Positions 10,767 to 20,786 of a stretch of 32,157 bases of DNA are shown piece by piece. A model generated the notes under the pieces. It saw only the letters and a list, made by a program, of their open reading frames with translations, searched no databases and had not been told where the DNA came from. Position numbers and translations under genes: made by a program. This stretch comes from Apostichopus californicus (lineage: Eukaryota > Echinodermata > Holothuroidea > Aspidochirotida > Stichopodidae): contig JAIPMN010019896.1 of the NCBI GenBank assembly GCA_020650975.1, forward strand, positions 1-32,157, read 5' to 3'. The first letter of the stretch is position 1, and each line of letters begins with the position of its first letter.

Positions 10767-11170
10767 GCCATCTTTAAACTATAAAAATAAAAATAAAATA
10801 AAACTTTTAGCAAACTGCTTATTCACTAGAGAGCCTGTGTAGGAGAATGTGTAAAAGTAAGTTGGCCTGACGTTTCGATCCTAGCAGGATCTTCTCGAAG
10901 GCTAAATGACAATTAACAGTAACAGAAGGGACAAAAACACACACAGAATACAGACAGGTTAATGAGCATGGTGAACACAAAGAGATAGATGTAAGGGGAT
11001 TCCATCCCTTGTCTACTAATCCCCTTACATCTATCTCTTTGTGTTCACCATGCTCATTAACCTGTCTGTATTCTGTGTGTGTTTTTGTCCCTTCTGTTAC
11101 TGTAACTTGTCATTTAGCCTTTGAAGAAGATCCTGCTAGGATCGAAACGTCAGGCCATCTTTAAACTATA
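10767..11170. mobile_element. Inserted fold-back element flanked by a 17-bp direct repeat
   Basis: GCCATCTTTAAACTATA occurs at 10767-10783 and again at 11154-11170, as a target-site duplication would. Between them lie an A-rich block (10784-10803), about 60 nt of other sequence and the large inverted repeat. The right copy overlaps the terminal GGCC of the hairpin arm. The A-rich block next to the left copy suggests retrotransposition, but the strand logic is not clean, so the class is undecided. Confidence 0.6.
10864..11156. repeat. Near-perfect inverted repeat, arms about 139 bp, loop 16 nt
   Basis: Left arm 10864-11001 (starts GGCCTGACGTTTCGATCC) and right arm 11018-11156 are reverse complements with about four differences by eye. 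The loop is 11002-11017. The arm termini contain the short palindromic GATCCTAGCAGGATC. It lies 54 nt beyond the PARPBP stop codon, in its probable 3' UTR. Confidence 0.95.
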
Positions 11171-11210
11171 TTACATCTTCTTGGCTCAGACATACTTATT
11201 CAGATACAGA

Positions 11211-11591
11211 TCATTTTCTAAAAAACTTTGTCAATAACCCCTGACCCTTTATTAATGGCAGATTCTTCTTCTTTTTGTCGGTCCTTGCTTTCTTTGTAAC
11301 AGCATCTGCCTCCAATTCTAATTTTTTCCTCTTTAGTGAGGGTTTCTTGTTCTTTACCACTTTGCCAGCGGATGGAGTTGATACATTCCTTCCAGTAACC
11401 TTGCCTTCTTCCTTATCACTTCTACCACAGGTTTCCTCTGTGATATTACCGTCACTTTCTGGAACTTTTCCCTCGATTTCCTTCATAGTAACTTCATCCG
11501 GCTTTTTATCGTTCTGCTCATTGTGACTGATTTCTCTGAGGACCTCGGTCGGTGATGAACTTCGGCATTCTTCCGGTGAAGGGGCCGAGAT
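11211..11591 (-). CDS. PARPBP: PARPBP last exon with PIP box
   Basis: A phase-0 acceptor at TCCAGACAG|ATC is the simplest fit; a CTCGCAG at about 11630 is better placed but out of phase with exon 9. The exon encodes an acidic, then Lys-rich disordered tail and ends at TGA 11213-11211. The terminal Q-x-x-L-x-x-F-F motif is the PCNA-binding PIP box seen at the same place in vertebrate PARI. The basic KKKKNLPLI just before it may add a SUMO-binding contact as in human PARI (inference). Confidence 0.87.
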   Translation of the reverse strand: MSAPSPEECRSSSPTEVLREISHNEQNDKKPDEVTMKEIEGKVPESDGNITEETCGRSDKEEGKVTGRNVSTPSAGKVVKNKKPSLKRKKLELEADAVTKKARTDKKKKNLPLIKGQGLLTKFFRK

Positions 11592-14500
11592 CTGTCTGGA
11601 CGCACCGAGAGGTTGCAATTCATCTGCGAGTATCAGGGAGGGTGCTACCCAGCCATAATGGGACTTTGTATATGAGACTGGCGTCTGAGTGAAACGAAAT
11701 GAACAAAAAGCAGCGCTAAATATATAATCAGGGATGAGCCTGGGGTAAAAAAAAAATCACGGAATCTGGAAAAAATTGCGGTATAGGCTCCAGTTTGCGT
11801 ATACTACAGTGTGTTAGGATACTAGTTTTGTCCCCGAGGTAGAAAAGAAATCACGGATATTCCGCGAATTCGCGAAAAAAGCTCATGCCTGTATATTGTA
11901 ATTACATTGGTTACCCCTAATCAATTACATGACTGTCTCCAAGCACTTTAGCAGTCTAACTTGTTGTTCTTGGAGGGAACATACTGAGAGATCTAGAGAA
12001 TGGCATGTTTTAAAACCTGCTAAATAACCAACTTTGGTATCAAGAATTGGGAGTTTGTTTTGGAAAGATCACCTATATAGCTTCTTTTTTATTTATATAT
12101 TTTTCCTTTTGTGGACTTTAATTGAGAGACCAGAACTGTAGCCCTAGGGTCTACACTATACAAATTTAAATATACCACCATCAGAAGTGAATAAATAGCA
12201 TATTTATTTAAACAAAGATGTGAATGTACATACTTTACACTTCTCTTCATCTTCAATAATATTTCCTGTAAGTGGCTGTTCCTGGACTGAAGGGGATCTG
12301 TAAAACGGAGGTAAAAAAAGACAACTCAGTGTTGCTGCCTGTGTAAGGAAAGCTGACTCGAAATACAAGTAGAAAAATACAATTGTTAAAGACAAAACCC
12401 AATACTGCAGTGTATGTTACCTAAGCCACATCTTGTAATATACTGCATACTGTACCTTAACACACCATACAATACTAAATCTCATCTCAACATCATACAG
12501 CTCTATAAACTAGCCATGTCAACCACTAATCAAAGCTCAGTCATACCTGAACTGTGATAGTAAAGATGGGAACCTCACTGGTGTACCCTGGCTAGCTTGT
12601 TGATCCACTAACTCATCCTGCCCCTGGTTCTGACTGACGTTGGTGGCTTCAACGTCCAGGAGGGTACGAAATAATCTGAGGACCTTTTGACCCCTCATGC
12701 TTCCTCCAGAACCAACCGGCTGGAAAGGTAAAATATTAAAAAGAAACAACCATTCCAAAAAGACTGAAACTTTCAGAGTTAAATACCAATGCAGCAATTG
12801 ATAAGTTTCTTTCCATGTTACCCAACCACTAGTAACCATAACTTTGTCCCTCCCTCCATCCCTCCCTCCTCAATGTGCCATGTACCCAATAAGAACTTTT
12901 TTAGTGTGACGTACAGTAATGACAGATTGTAAAAATTCCTCACCCCCTTACCCCCCCCCCCCACCACGATGTCAACATATTCTTGGTTTATACCATACAA
13001 AAAGACTGATGAAAATGATTTGGTTCAACTTTACCCCCACCAAAGAAAGGACAGAAAATACCTTTGGTGTGATTTTCAAGTCAACTATCTGTGCCTCAAG
13101 AAGATGTTTGGTCTCATCCAAGAGTTCCTCACAGACTATCTTCATACTCGCTTGGCGCAAAGAACATGTCCTTGATTTGCTGAGGGTACACTTTAGAGTT
13201 TTCAAAACTTTTCTGGCAGCTAGACTGAATGAAGGTAGCAGAAAAAAGAAGGATATTACAAATTTTTAAGAGATGCAGCAAAAGTTTCAAATTGAGTCCA
13301 AAGAACTGGAGCAGAGAATGATACTATGTAACCACGCTGGGCGCCAGTATTTATTTCATTGTTTTTTTCCTTTGATCTTTGACTCAATCAAATTGACGAC
13401 ACTCTCAGGGACAAGAAGAAAATGAACAGTTCGTTCACTGTACTGAATTGAAAGAAGACAGATCTAATGAGATTGAAAGAATAACATGCTCTTATAAACA
13501 TTGTTCTTATTGATTGTCATATATCTTAAAGTTGTTTGTATTTTGTATCGATCATAAATATTCATACAGTGGGACATCTGACCACAGCTAAAATGTGTGC
13601 AAAGCATGTGTTGTTATCCCAAGAGAAATACAATGAAAGTATGTGAACTATCCAGTATTATATGAAGTATCCAGTATTATGGGAACTATCCAGTATTACG
13701 TGAACTATTTAGTATTATGTGAACAATTCAGTATTATGTGAACTATGTGAACTATCCAGTATTATGTGAACTATCCAGTATCACGTGAACTATCCGCCAG
13801 TATTATGTGAATTATCCAGTATTATGTGAATTATCCAGTAGTACGTAAACTGCCTGGGTATCCTGTCAAGTAACCATTATTAGCATATCAATAGTACTGC
13901 AAGACGTTTGAAACTTAGCTTTAAATTCAATGAAAGCCCTTACTCAACATCGGCAATGTCTTGAGTGATTGTAAGAAGTTTGTCTGCAATATCCACAAAC
14001 TCTGACAAAGCTTTGGCGTGTTCAAACAGCGAAGAGTAGGAATCGGATGTGGTCTTCACTCGTCGCATCTCAAAAACAAAGGAAAATGCAGTCTGCATGG
14101 AAAGAGAAATTAATATACATATTGATTATAATTGAAACATTTGGTACCATACGTAGGTACTTCAGGAAATCCAATGTAGACTCCATCTGCAACTTAAAAG
14201 TAGGCCAGACATGCGATTTGGGCTATACTAATTATTTATCTTTATTTCCTGTAACTGAATTGCATGATGGGAGAAAAATAACCCAACCTGCAACAGAGAG
14301 AAATCCAATTTTTTTTTATATCTATCATCCAAATTGATATTTTGTGATTGTGTAATTTGTCAAATTAAATTTTTTGATCACGGTTTGAGTGAACTCTCGG
14401 CTTACCAGGAACATAGACATTTTCTTTTTGGTAGCGAGGTGTTTCAAGGCTGTAAACCCTTGATGACCCAACCCACTATCTGGAAGACACAGACATCTGG

Positions 14501-17500
14501 CCAGGGCTAATTCATCAGCAGAATTCACCAACAGGCTGACGTAGGACAGAAATAACTTTCGGATGAATTTCTGTGGAAAAAAAACACGCAGAGCGAGTGC
14601 TTACTTGACCTCCCTTCATACTGGATAAAGAATCATTATACAACGATGCACCCTTCACTCCTCCCCCAGCTACTGGCCTCTCTTCCCCTCATCTCACCCC
14701 TCCCCCCACTTCCCCACCTCAGAGGTGAATGGAAGTCAAACATGATATACTGTGAACAACTTGGCAGTCAGAGAAAGAAAAATGGTCTTTTACATTTTAC
14801 AGTAGGAAATGACATTAGGAATGCAGTAGAATATTACAGTAGGATATGCCCCTGTCCAAATCTGATTAACTACTGCTTTGTAAGAATTTCACTTTTGGTC
14901 TCTGGTGAGCTGTGGGTATAGGGAGTAACACAGATAGCTGCATGCAAGTGAATGGAAAGACTGAGCAAGTTACCTTTAGCTTGATACACATATATAAAGT
15001 GGTTGGGGAAGATGGGGGGGGGGGGGGGTTGGGGGCTGGGATAAACATATTCCCCTTCTGTTTTTGATTATGGATACTTCTGCCATTTGTACTGCACCCC
15101 CACCCCCATCACCACCTCATTTTGTCCCATTAAACAAAGGCACATTATTGGAGGGTAATGTTAGTAACTTTTTGTTTGATAGTTATTTACAATCCCAAAA
15201 ACATGCATCCACATTTTATGCATGAAATGTCCATAACTCTATATATATGCATCAAGTATACAGACAACAGTAGAAGGATATTGCAATGACAAGTTACCTA
15301 CTTTTGCCTTGCACTTTCTTTGCAATCAGTAATTGTCAGAGACTGACTCTTGTAGTGACCTGGTAACTTTTGTTTGGAATATGTAATTGGTCACTCTACC
15401 CAGTCTGCTTCCTTATCCACCTCACACACATAGGGCACACTTTAGCCTTAAAATCATTAATTCATTCATACCACACACTTATATAACTAACTTTCCTTTA
15501 CAAAAAATGATCATTTCACATAAAAGGTTTACCGTCATTTTCTTCCCCTTCCCAATCCACAGCTCTGCGTATAAAGTAATCGCAGTTCTGTGTGTGAATG
15601 TGAGAAAAGCCTTTTAATGTCTGTTACAAGGAATAAGGAGGAGCATTGACACTTTGACACATCCCAGGGTAAATGAATTTAAGAAGTAACCTCTGAAACA
15701 GATGACACCGACAAAGCTGTCTCTGGTTCCCTGCAGAGATACCCAGCCAGGTCAGTCGACCTCCAGAGGAATGATAGCGGTACAGTCGCCTTGACGATAT
15801 CACAACCTTCCAGCCGATCCTTCATCCAACAGAGGCCTTCCATCGGAATCTCCTTGGTTGAGATGCAACAAACGGAGTCGTCTCCGACTAAGCATTTCAG
15901 CATTTCTCTCTGTAACAGAGATAAATGTCTCACTTCAAAAGTAATACTATTTAATTACAAATTTATACCTATGTCATATAACAAATGACCAACATCATAC
16001 TTGGATCTTTTCTTCGCAAAACTCTTAATCGCAAAGAGCGAAAGAATAGTGGTTTTTATGCCCAAGTTACAGAGTAGGCACGCTACAGTGATTTATCATT
16101 GAAAAACCCTGGCTAATGTCCAAGACTGGCATAGCCTTCAAAAACAAGTTGAATGACTCTAGTTGGTAGAGCATGTATAGGACTTCAATTGTTCATTTAG
16201 ATATTGCTCTAAAGAGTGTCGCAAAAACTTAAAATTACATAAAGGAAAAAGTAAAGCACATAAGAGCCAATGTAAAACTACCCTTACATAAATAGTTACT
16301 ATGTAATATAACTCCCAGTCTCCTTACAGGAACTATGTACACGAACAAGAAAAACAACTTTTCATCAACAAGGAGGGAAATATTGCTATGGATTAATACA
16401 TTTAGCAAACCTAAAACAAACAAAAATATCAACTTTCCTTAGGAAGGTGGAGAGAGGGGAGGAGTGTGGTGAGGAGAGTGTCACAAAGGTTATTCAAATG
16501 TAAGATCTTTATCTTAAAGGGCAACCTCCCCCTCCCCCCCCCCACCTCGCACCTATCTTACCTCAATCTGATCTCTTGGTAACTTGTCAATCACAAGCAG
16601 ATATTCTTTCTTGAAAATAACTAGTTCATTGTTATTCTGTGCAAAGAATTCCTTGACTCTGGTAAATACGTCTAGGACATCCACTTTACCACATTTCTGT
16701 ATAAATTCATCGTAGAGAGATAGGACGTCAACCACCGTGTCTTCCCCGATATCTGTCGATGGTGTCCGTGGAGAATTAACCATCTGAAGCATTCCTGGTG
16801 GATGTGACTGTGGTGTTGTAGCTGGGAAGGCCCTACCATGCATCTTGGAGGAACTTCCAGGGGTGCGAGCTAGGTGTTCAGAGCAACCGGACCGTTTATC
16901 TGAACCAGGAGTCCTAAAAGGAGATCTGAAAGGAGTAGATCTAACCCTCCTGGGTGTTTTGACTTTTATTCCAGAGGAAGTTTTTAATGGTGATGACGGC
17001 TCGGTTGTCTCAACGGCACATGGTAACAATTTCTCCATCTTTCGTTTCGAAACAGCTTTGGATATCTTCGAAACTAACTGAGGGTCTGCTTCGAAGGTGC
17101 CTTTTTCCTTTAATAAAAACGGAGGAAAGGAAAACAAGAAGGATGTGAGAAATGAAGAATACGAGGAAGGAAATTTATACATGTTTAACATTAATAATAA
17201 ACAAACAGAAAACATCTGACAGTAACAGTGGAAATGACAAATATTTTAAACGATTTAAAAAAGCTTTCTTTTAACCAGTGGATAGGATTGACACAGACAA
17301 TTATCATGTTTAATAATAACATTTCATCTCAGAATGTAAACACAAGTGTAGGTGAGTTAAATGCTTCAGAATCTTGTAATTTCCTCTGTTTTTAACACGT
17401 TCAACTTTAATAATAAACAAACGGACAACAAACAGAAAACTTCTGACAGTAACAGAGGAAATTAAAAATATTTTAAACACTTTAAATAAGCTTTCTTTAC

Positions 17501-20039
17501 CCGTGGATAGGATTGATACAGACAATTATCACGTTTAATAAGAACATTTCATCTCAGAATGTAAACACATGTGTAGGTGAGTTAAATGTTTCAGAATCTT
17601 GACTTCAAAACCCCAAAAAGAATCTTATAATAGCTTCATGAATACAAACAACATAACATCCGTGGAAGCCATCCAATATGAATTTGGCTAAAAATAATAG
17701 TCCAGAGGAAAATCTACAATTGACAGATGAAAGAGAAATTTATTCCAAGCAACCTGGTGAAATCTACCTTCAATTCCCTACAGTATGTACGATTGTAGAT
17801 GTGAGGTAAAGCTCTTTTAAATTACGAAAGATGTAACTCGTTTACATTTTGTTGCTCATGCCCACTATGTCCTATTCCTAGTTTTCAGATTAGGTGACCC
17901 CGCACTTTACTGCTGAAAAGCGCGCATATAATGCCATATTACTTTGTTCACAACTGTTGTATTCTTATTGACTAAAGATGTGTAACCTAAATACATTTGT
18001 GTTGGATTTTTCGGGCTCACGAGAGAGCCTTTTTGGTAGGAGAGCCTACTGAGTGAAGTGACTGAATACATGACAAAACTGAAATTGATGTGTCGCCTTC
18101 CATTCTAATACTAACTAATTGGTCAACAACCCCCACAACATGTAGCCGCGACGGATATCGTCTCCCTTGACCCGTGGCACCACATAGAGATAACAACATT
18201 TGAATTTGACACCCATTGTTGCAGAAGTAAACTTGAAGGAAACAGGTGTCATGTCATAGAAGCACACTAACAAATCATTTTTCTTTCTGAAAAATATAAA
18301 TTACAGTTTTCTACTCTCCACTTGGGATGCATCTGCAGTGTGAATACATTACCCTCATTGCCCAGTTTATTGTTTACTTCACATACCCCTAAGGTAAAAG
18401 TTGGAATCATATCCAATCCAAAGTCAAAACAAAAAGTGAAAAATTAGGGAAAACTAAAACAGTTGTTTTTCCTGTCAGTGTGCAACTTTGACCCCACACC
18501 TGTTTTGGTTCAAGTTCACTTATAGAACAAAAACTGTAACAATTATTCCAGTTATCAATATATTATCTCTACCATACAGCGATGGACATCTCAGGTACAG
18601 CTAAAGATAACGAGGTTTCCCGGTTCATTACTGTACTCTCTGCATTTTGTAGCGAAACGAACAAAACGTCACTTGCAAGCAACGGAAAGTTAACTTTTTC
18701 AGATGGCCGCACGCGGTTGGGGCGAGTCTTCAATGCCTTTAACTTACTTTCTTGTTCCAGGCAGCAATAGACAGTTGCACGGCAACGAGATGTTCATCAT
18801 GAGAGAGAAACATCTCTGTTTTGTCTCCTCCTAGTTTATGCTCTCTGTACAGGTGGAGAAACAACTGCCGGATGGTAACCCGTCTCCATAATACATTGTG
18901 CCCGTTTGGTTTGCTCCTGAAAGTCAGCAACTCTTGGTGTCTCTCTGCAAATAAACACGGACGATATACAACCAACATATAAATAATGTATCACAATGAT
19001 GATATATGATATGTACAGTAATTGATTGTAAATGTGCTGGAATGTAACATATCCATGCTGACACTTCTGTTCAAAACAAATTTACCTGTATATACAATCA
19101 AAGCAATATATAATCAACTCTTTATGTACAAAATTAACCATTATCAATGTCTATGAATAATTTGGAGGGTTAGTTCCTCCAGGCAGAGCACTTTAGCGGA
19201 AATGTTCATCTTTTGTTAAACTGTCCATGCGAAAAATAACAGGCATTGCTGATGACCTTTCAGAAAGAAAAAAAAACATTTTCCCAAAATGTAACTACTT
19301 TTATGTTTGCTATTTGAAGCCTCTTTCACAAAAGCAAGACATCCATAAAATCATCAAATTATCAACAAGAATTGTTTTCACTTTCACTTTTGTTTTTCTG
19401 TTGCAAACAAAGAGAAACAAAACAGGATAATACATAAAAAATACATAAAAAAGAATATGGATGTTGGACAGAAGAATAAGTTGAGCAAACTGTAGGTAGA
19501 TGGATTATGGGGACTTCGGGCAGATAAATAATTCATCACACAATTTGCAAACATAAAAAAAAACAGAACAGGATATTACATAAATAATATGGAATGCAGA
19601 TTTTGGATAAAAGAAATTGAGGAAGCTGTTGATGGATGGATTATGGGGTATGTAGGAAGAAAAATTATTCATCACATAATTTGCCACAAGTTTGTAAAGT
19701 CATTGTATTCGGTCCCTTAGTCTAATTAGTAATTATCATATTTGACAGCAGTTCCTCTGTAGTGTGCAAATGCCCGTTCTGTTCTGTTTTGTTGTTCTCC
19801 ACAAACATCCTCTATACTACCTATGTACAAGCATAGCTACTTGTTTTTTGTAAATTTCATTCAAGTGTTTGAGTCAGGGTGCATTTTATACCTCAAACTA
19901 GTCTTATAAGTACTAATCACTACCATAGTTTCATCATATTGTCACCTTTAGCAGCAGTGCTGACGACACTGTACAGAGGTGCATTCTGTATTTCTTCACA
20001 ACCATCCTGTATGATACAAACAAAGCTGCTTAGCTCCAT
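11211..20039 (-). CDS. PARPBP: PCNA-interacting PARI / PARP1-binding protein, complete, ten exons
   Basis: PARI is a nuclear UvrD-like protein lacking ATPase function that is recruited by PCNA and restrains RAD51-dependent recombination (family knowledge). Exons in coding order: 20039-19946, 18944-18748, 17107-16562, 15909-15691, 14570-14406, 14092-13944, 13224-13062, 12719-12547, 12297-12234 and 11591-11211. They total 2151 nt, giving 716 residues plus TGA, with all phases matching. Diagnostic matches to vertebrate PARI are EHLVAVQLSIAAWNK, YDEFIQ...DVLDVF, SLLVNSADELALARCLCLPD, GLGHQGFTALKHLATKKKMS, LLSQFRSPS, and the terminal KGQGLLTKFFRK containing a PIP box (Q707-F714). The human protein is 579 residues; the surplus is mainly a Ser/Thr-Pro-rich stretch in exon 3. 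The final exon's acceptor is the least certain junction. Confidence 0.9.
11220..11243 (-). other. PARPBP: PIP box (PCNA-interacting peptide) of PARPBP
   Basis: QGLLTKFF fits the PIP consensus Q-x-x-hydrophobic-x-x-aromatic-aromatic. It ends two residues before the stop codon, as in human PARI (QAKLTQFF). Confidence 0.9.
11592..12233. other. PARPBP intron 9
   Basis: Holds an AT-rich stretch near 11720-11890 with CACGGA motifs and CGCGAATTCGCG; it may be an old repeat. No further exon seen. Confidence 0.45.
12234..12297 (-). CDS. PARPBP: PARPBP exon 9 (64 nt)
   Basis: Acceptor TTTTACAG, then SPSVQEQPLTGNIIEDEEKC. Donor AAA|GTATGT is preferred; a GTGTAA six bases upstream is possible. The phase-0 exit with the preferred donor fits the last exon. 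Confidence 0.78.
12547..12719 (-). CDS. PARPBP: PARPBP exon 8
   Basis: Acceptor CTTTCCAG, donor TTCAG|GTATGA, exit phase 2. It encodes GGSMRGQKVLRLFRTLLDVE...FPSLLSQF. Together with the first codon of exon 9 this gives LLSQFRSPS, matching LTLFRSPTQ of the human protein across the same kind of exon junction. Confidence 0.88.
13062..13224 (-). CDS. PARPBP: PARPBP exon 7
   Basis: Acceptor CATTCAG; one base completes the Asp codon; donor CAAAG|GTATTT. It encodes LAARKVLKTLKCTLSKSRTC and then MKIVCEELLDETKHLLEAQI, predicted helical. This matches the IEEVAQDLDLRIKNII region of human PARI in position and pattern. Confidence 0.87.
13635..13853. repeat. 19-bp minisatellite, about twelve imperfect units
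   Basis: Unit AGTATTATGTGAACTATCC, with substitutions and a few partial units, in PARPBP intron 6. Confidence 0.9.
13944..14092 (-). CDS. PARPBP: PARPBP exon 6
   Basis: Acceptor TCCATGCAG, donor GTTGA|GTAAGG, exit phase 2. It encodes TAFSFVFEMRRVKTTSDSYS, then ALSEFVDIADKLLTITQDIA. The SEFVDIADKL segment parallels NFINFIDKLDEIL of the human protein. Confidence 0.87.
14406..14570 (-). CDS. PARPBP: PARPBP exon 5: best-conserved helicase-like segment
   Basis: Acceptor TTCCACAG, donor CTG|GTAAGC, 55 codons in phase 0. SYVSLLVNSADELALARC and PDSGLGHQGFTALKHLAT correspond to the UvrD-like region of vertebrate PARI (SYLNLLVNSKNDLAVAY, PDRGLGREAF). This exon is the firmest basis for the gene name. 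Confidence 0.95.
14571..15690. other. PARPBP intron 4
   Basis: No exon seen. C-rich tracts at about 14660-14720 and a poly-G run near 15015-15027. Confidence 0.5.
15691..15909 (-). CDS. PARPBP: PARPBP exon 4
   Basis: Acceptor CTGTTACAG, donor TCAGAG|GTTACT, phase 0 at both ends. It encodes REMLKCLVGDDSVCCISTKE and continues to ...SVSSVSE. I see no catalytic motif, and the match to human PARI is weak here. Inclusion rests on splice sites, phase and position between two well-matched exons. Confidence 0.8.
15910..16561. other. PARPBP intron 3
   Basis: AT-rich with nothing recognisable. A poly-C run lies near 16533-16545, next to the exon 3 donor. Confidence 0.5.
16562..17107 (-). CDS. PARPBP: PARPBP exon 3: Ser/Thr-Pro-rich insertion plus conserved helix
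   Basis: Acceptor TTATTAAAG after a pyrimidine tract, donor GAG|GTAAGA, phase 0 at both ends, 182 codons. Residues about 135-225 of the protein carry nine S/T-P dipeptides, among them SPLK, TPRR, TPFR and SPFR. The 3' part, LYDEFIQKCGKVDVLDVFTR, matches the vertebrate YDDFLKN...LDLIDVY block. The insertion has no counterpart of similar length in human PARI. Confidence 0.9.
17181..17601. repeat. Tandem duplication of about 220 bp in PARPBP intron 2
   Basis: TTAATAATAAACAAAC near 17191 and 17408, GTGGATAGGATTGA near 17279 and 17506, and CATTTCATCTCAGAATGTAA in both mark two diverged copies (about 17181-17380 and 17398-17601). Copy 2 carries an extra ten or so bases. Confidence 0.85.
17602..18747. 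other. PARPBP intron 2, remainder
   Basis: No conserved exon found. An open minus-strand frame at about 18580-18690 (VNFPLLASDVLF) vaguely recalls human PARI but lacks usable splice sites. Confidence 0.45.
18748..18944 (-). CDS. PARPBP: PARPBP exon 2: conserved N-terminal helices
   Basis: Acceptor TTATTTGCAG, donor AAA|GTAAGT, phase 0 at exit. It encodes RQLFLHLYREHKLGGDKTEM and then HLVAVQLSIAAWNKK. The latter matches the MLLALQLSMAENNK block of vertebrate PARI. Confidence 0.9.
19410..19690. repeat. Diverged tandem duplication, about 140 bp, PARPBP intron 1
   Basis: ACAGGATAATACATA / ACAGGATATTACATA, GATGGATTATGGGG and ATTATTCATCACA-type matches recur in order in two adjacent copies (about 19418-19555 and 19565-19690). 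Confidence 0.75.
19946..20039 (-). CDS. PARPBP: PARPBP first coding exon with start codon
   Basis: ATG at 20039-20037 opens MELSSFVCIIQDGCEEIQNA and runs to donor AAAG|GTGACA in phase 1, exactly what the next exon needs. An in-frame TGA at 20069-20067 lies upstream with no earlier ATG between, which supports this start. The residues are not strongly conserved, so the evidence is frame closure and position. Confidence 0.75.
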
Positions 20040-20235
20040 GATCTTCAGTACACTCTGAGTCAGCGGTCATTGACACAGGACTACCTCCTGTGTGATACCT
20101 CGACCGAATGAAAACCAGTCACAGAGTCTGTAAAAGTTAAAACGAGCATGCAGTCTATTAAAACCATGATCAATGTGAGACATTCCCAGGAACATGTAAA
20201 TTAGCAGTAGAATATACTGTAATTTGACTATATAC

Positions 20236-20786
20236 CAGACCCGTCAACTCTCCCGGCTTTACCGGGAGACTCCCGGTTTTTACCCGAATCTCCCGGCCTC
20301 CCGGTTTCATATTCTATTCTCCCGGTTTTTTAATGTTTCATCACTTGCGACATTTCTGAAAATAGCCAACAGTTAGTCCTATCACTCCTATGCTTACAAA
20401 TTATTAGTTATTCCCCACAGTAACGCTGAACAGGAAAGGCTATTCAGTGTAGTTCGCACAGACGGTCAAGTCTCAAGCTTGATGGGACTCTATCTAGCAT
20501 ACTAGCCATGAAGTCACAGTACCCAGAGTCCACTGTTCCCTGTTTCAAATGGAAGCCTACCAAAGAAACCCTGTAGAAAGAGAAGAGAGCTGCTGTGAAC
20601 TACAACAAGAAACACTGATTGGATGATTCTCTCACTGTATCGCATAATAGACTGCTTATTTAGGATAATTTATATCATTTCAGTTGAAAACTACCAACCT
20701 CCCTATTTTCCCCTTGTTCTCCCTATCTATTGGCCCTGAAAAATGTTATTCTCCCTATTGTGGGGTCAAACAGGTTGACAGGTCTG
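20236..20786 (+). mobile_element. hAT-like DNA transposon remnant with terminal inverted repeats
   Basis: The ends CAGACCCGTCAAC and GTTGACAGGTCTG form 13-bp terminal inverted repeats with one mismatch. ATATAC directly abuts both ends (20230-20235, 20787-20792) as a possible target duplication. Inside, 20422-20618 encodes a hAT-type dimerisation tail: NAEQERLFSVVRTDG, then, after a frameshift, LDGTLSSILAMKS, with an in-frame TAG. The copy is broken and internally deleted. Confidence 0.75.

Noticed and set aside
18580..18690. Extra PARPBP exon (VNFPLLASDVLF on the minus strand)
   Set aside because: No usable acceptor or donor, the intron before it would be about 50 nt, and exon 2 joins exon 3 in phase without it.
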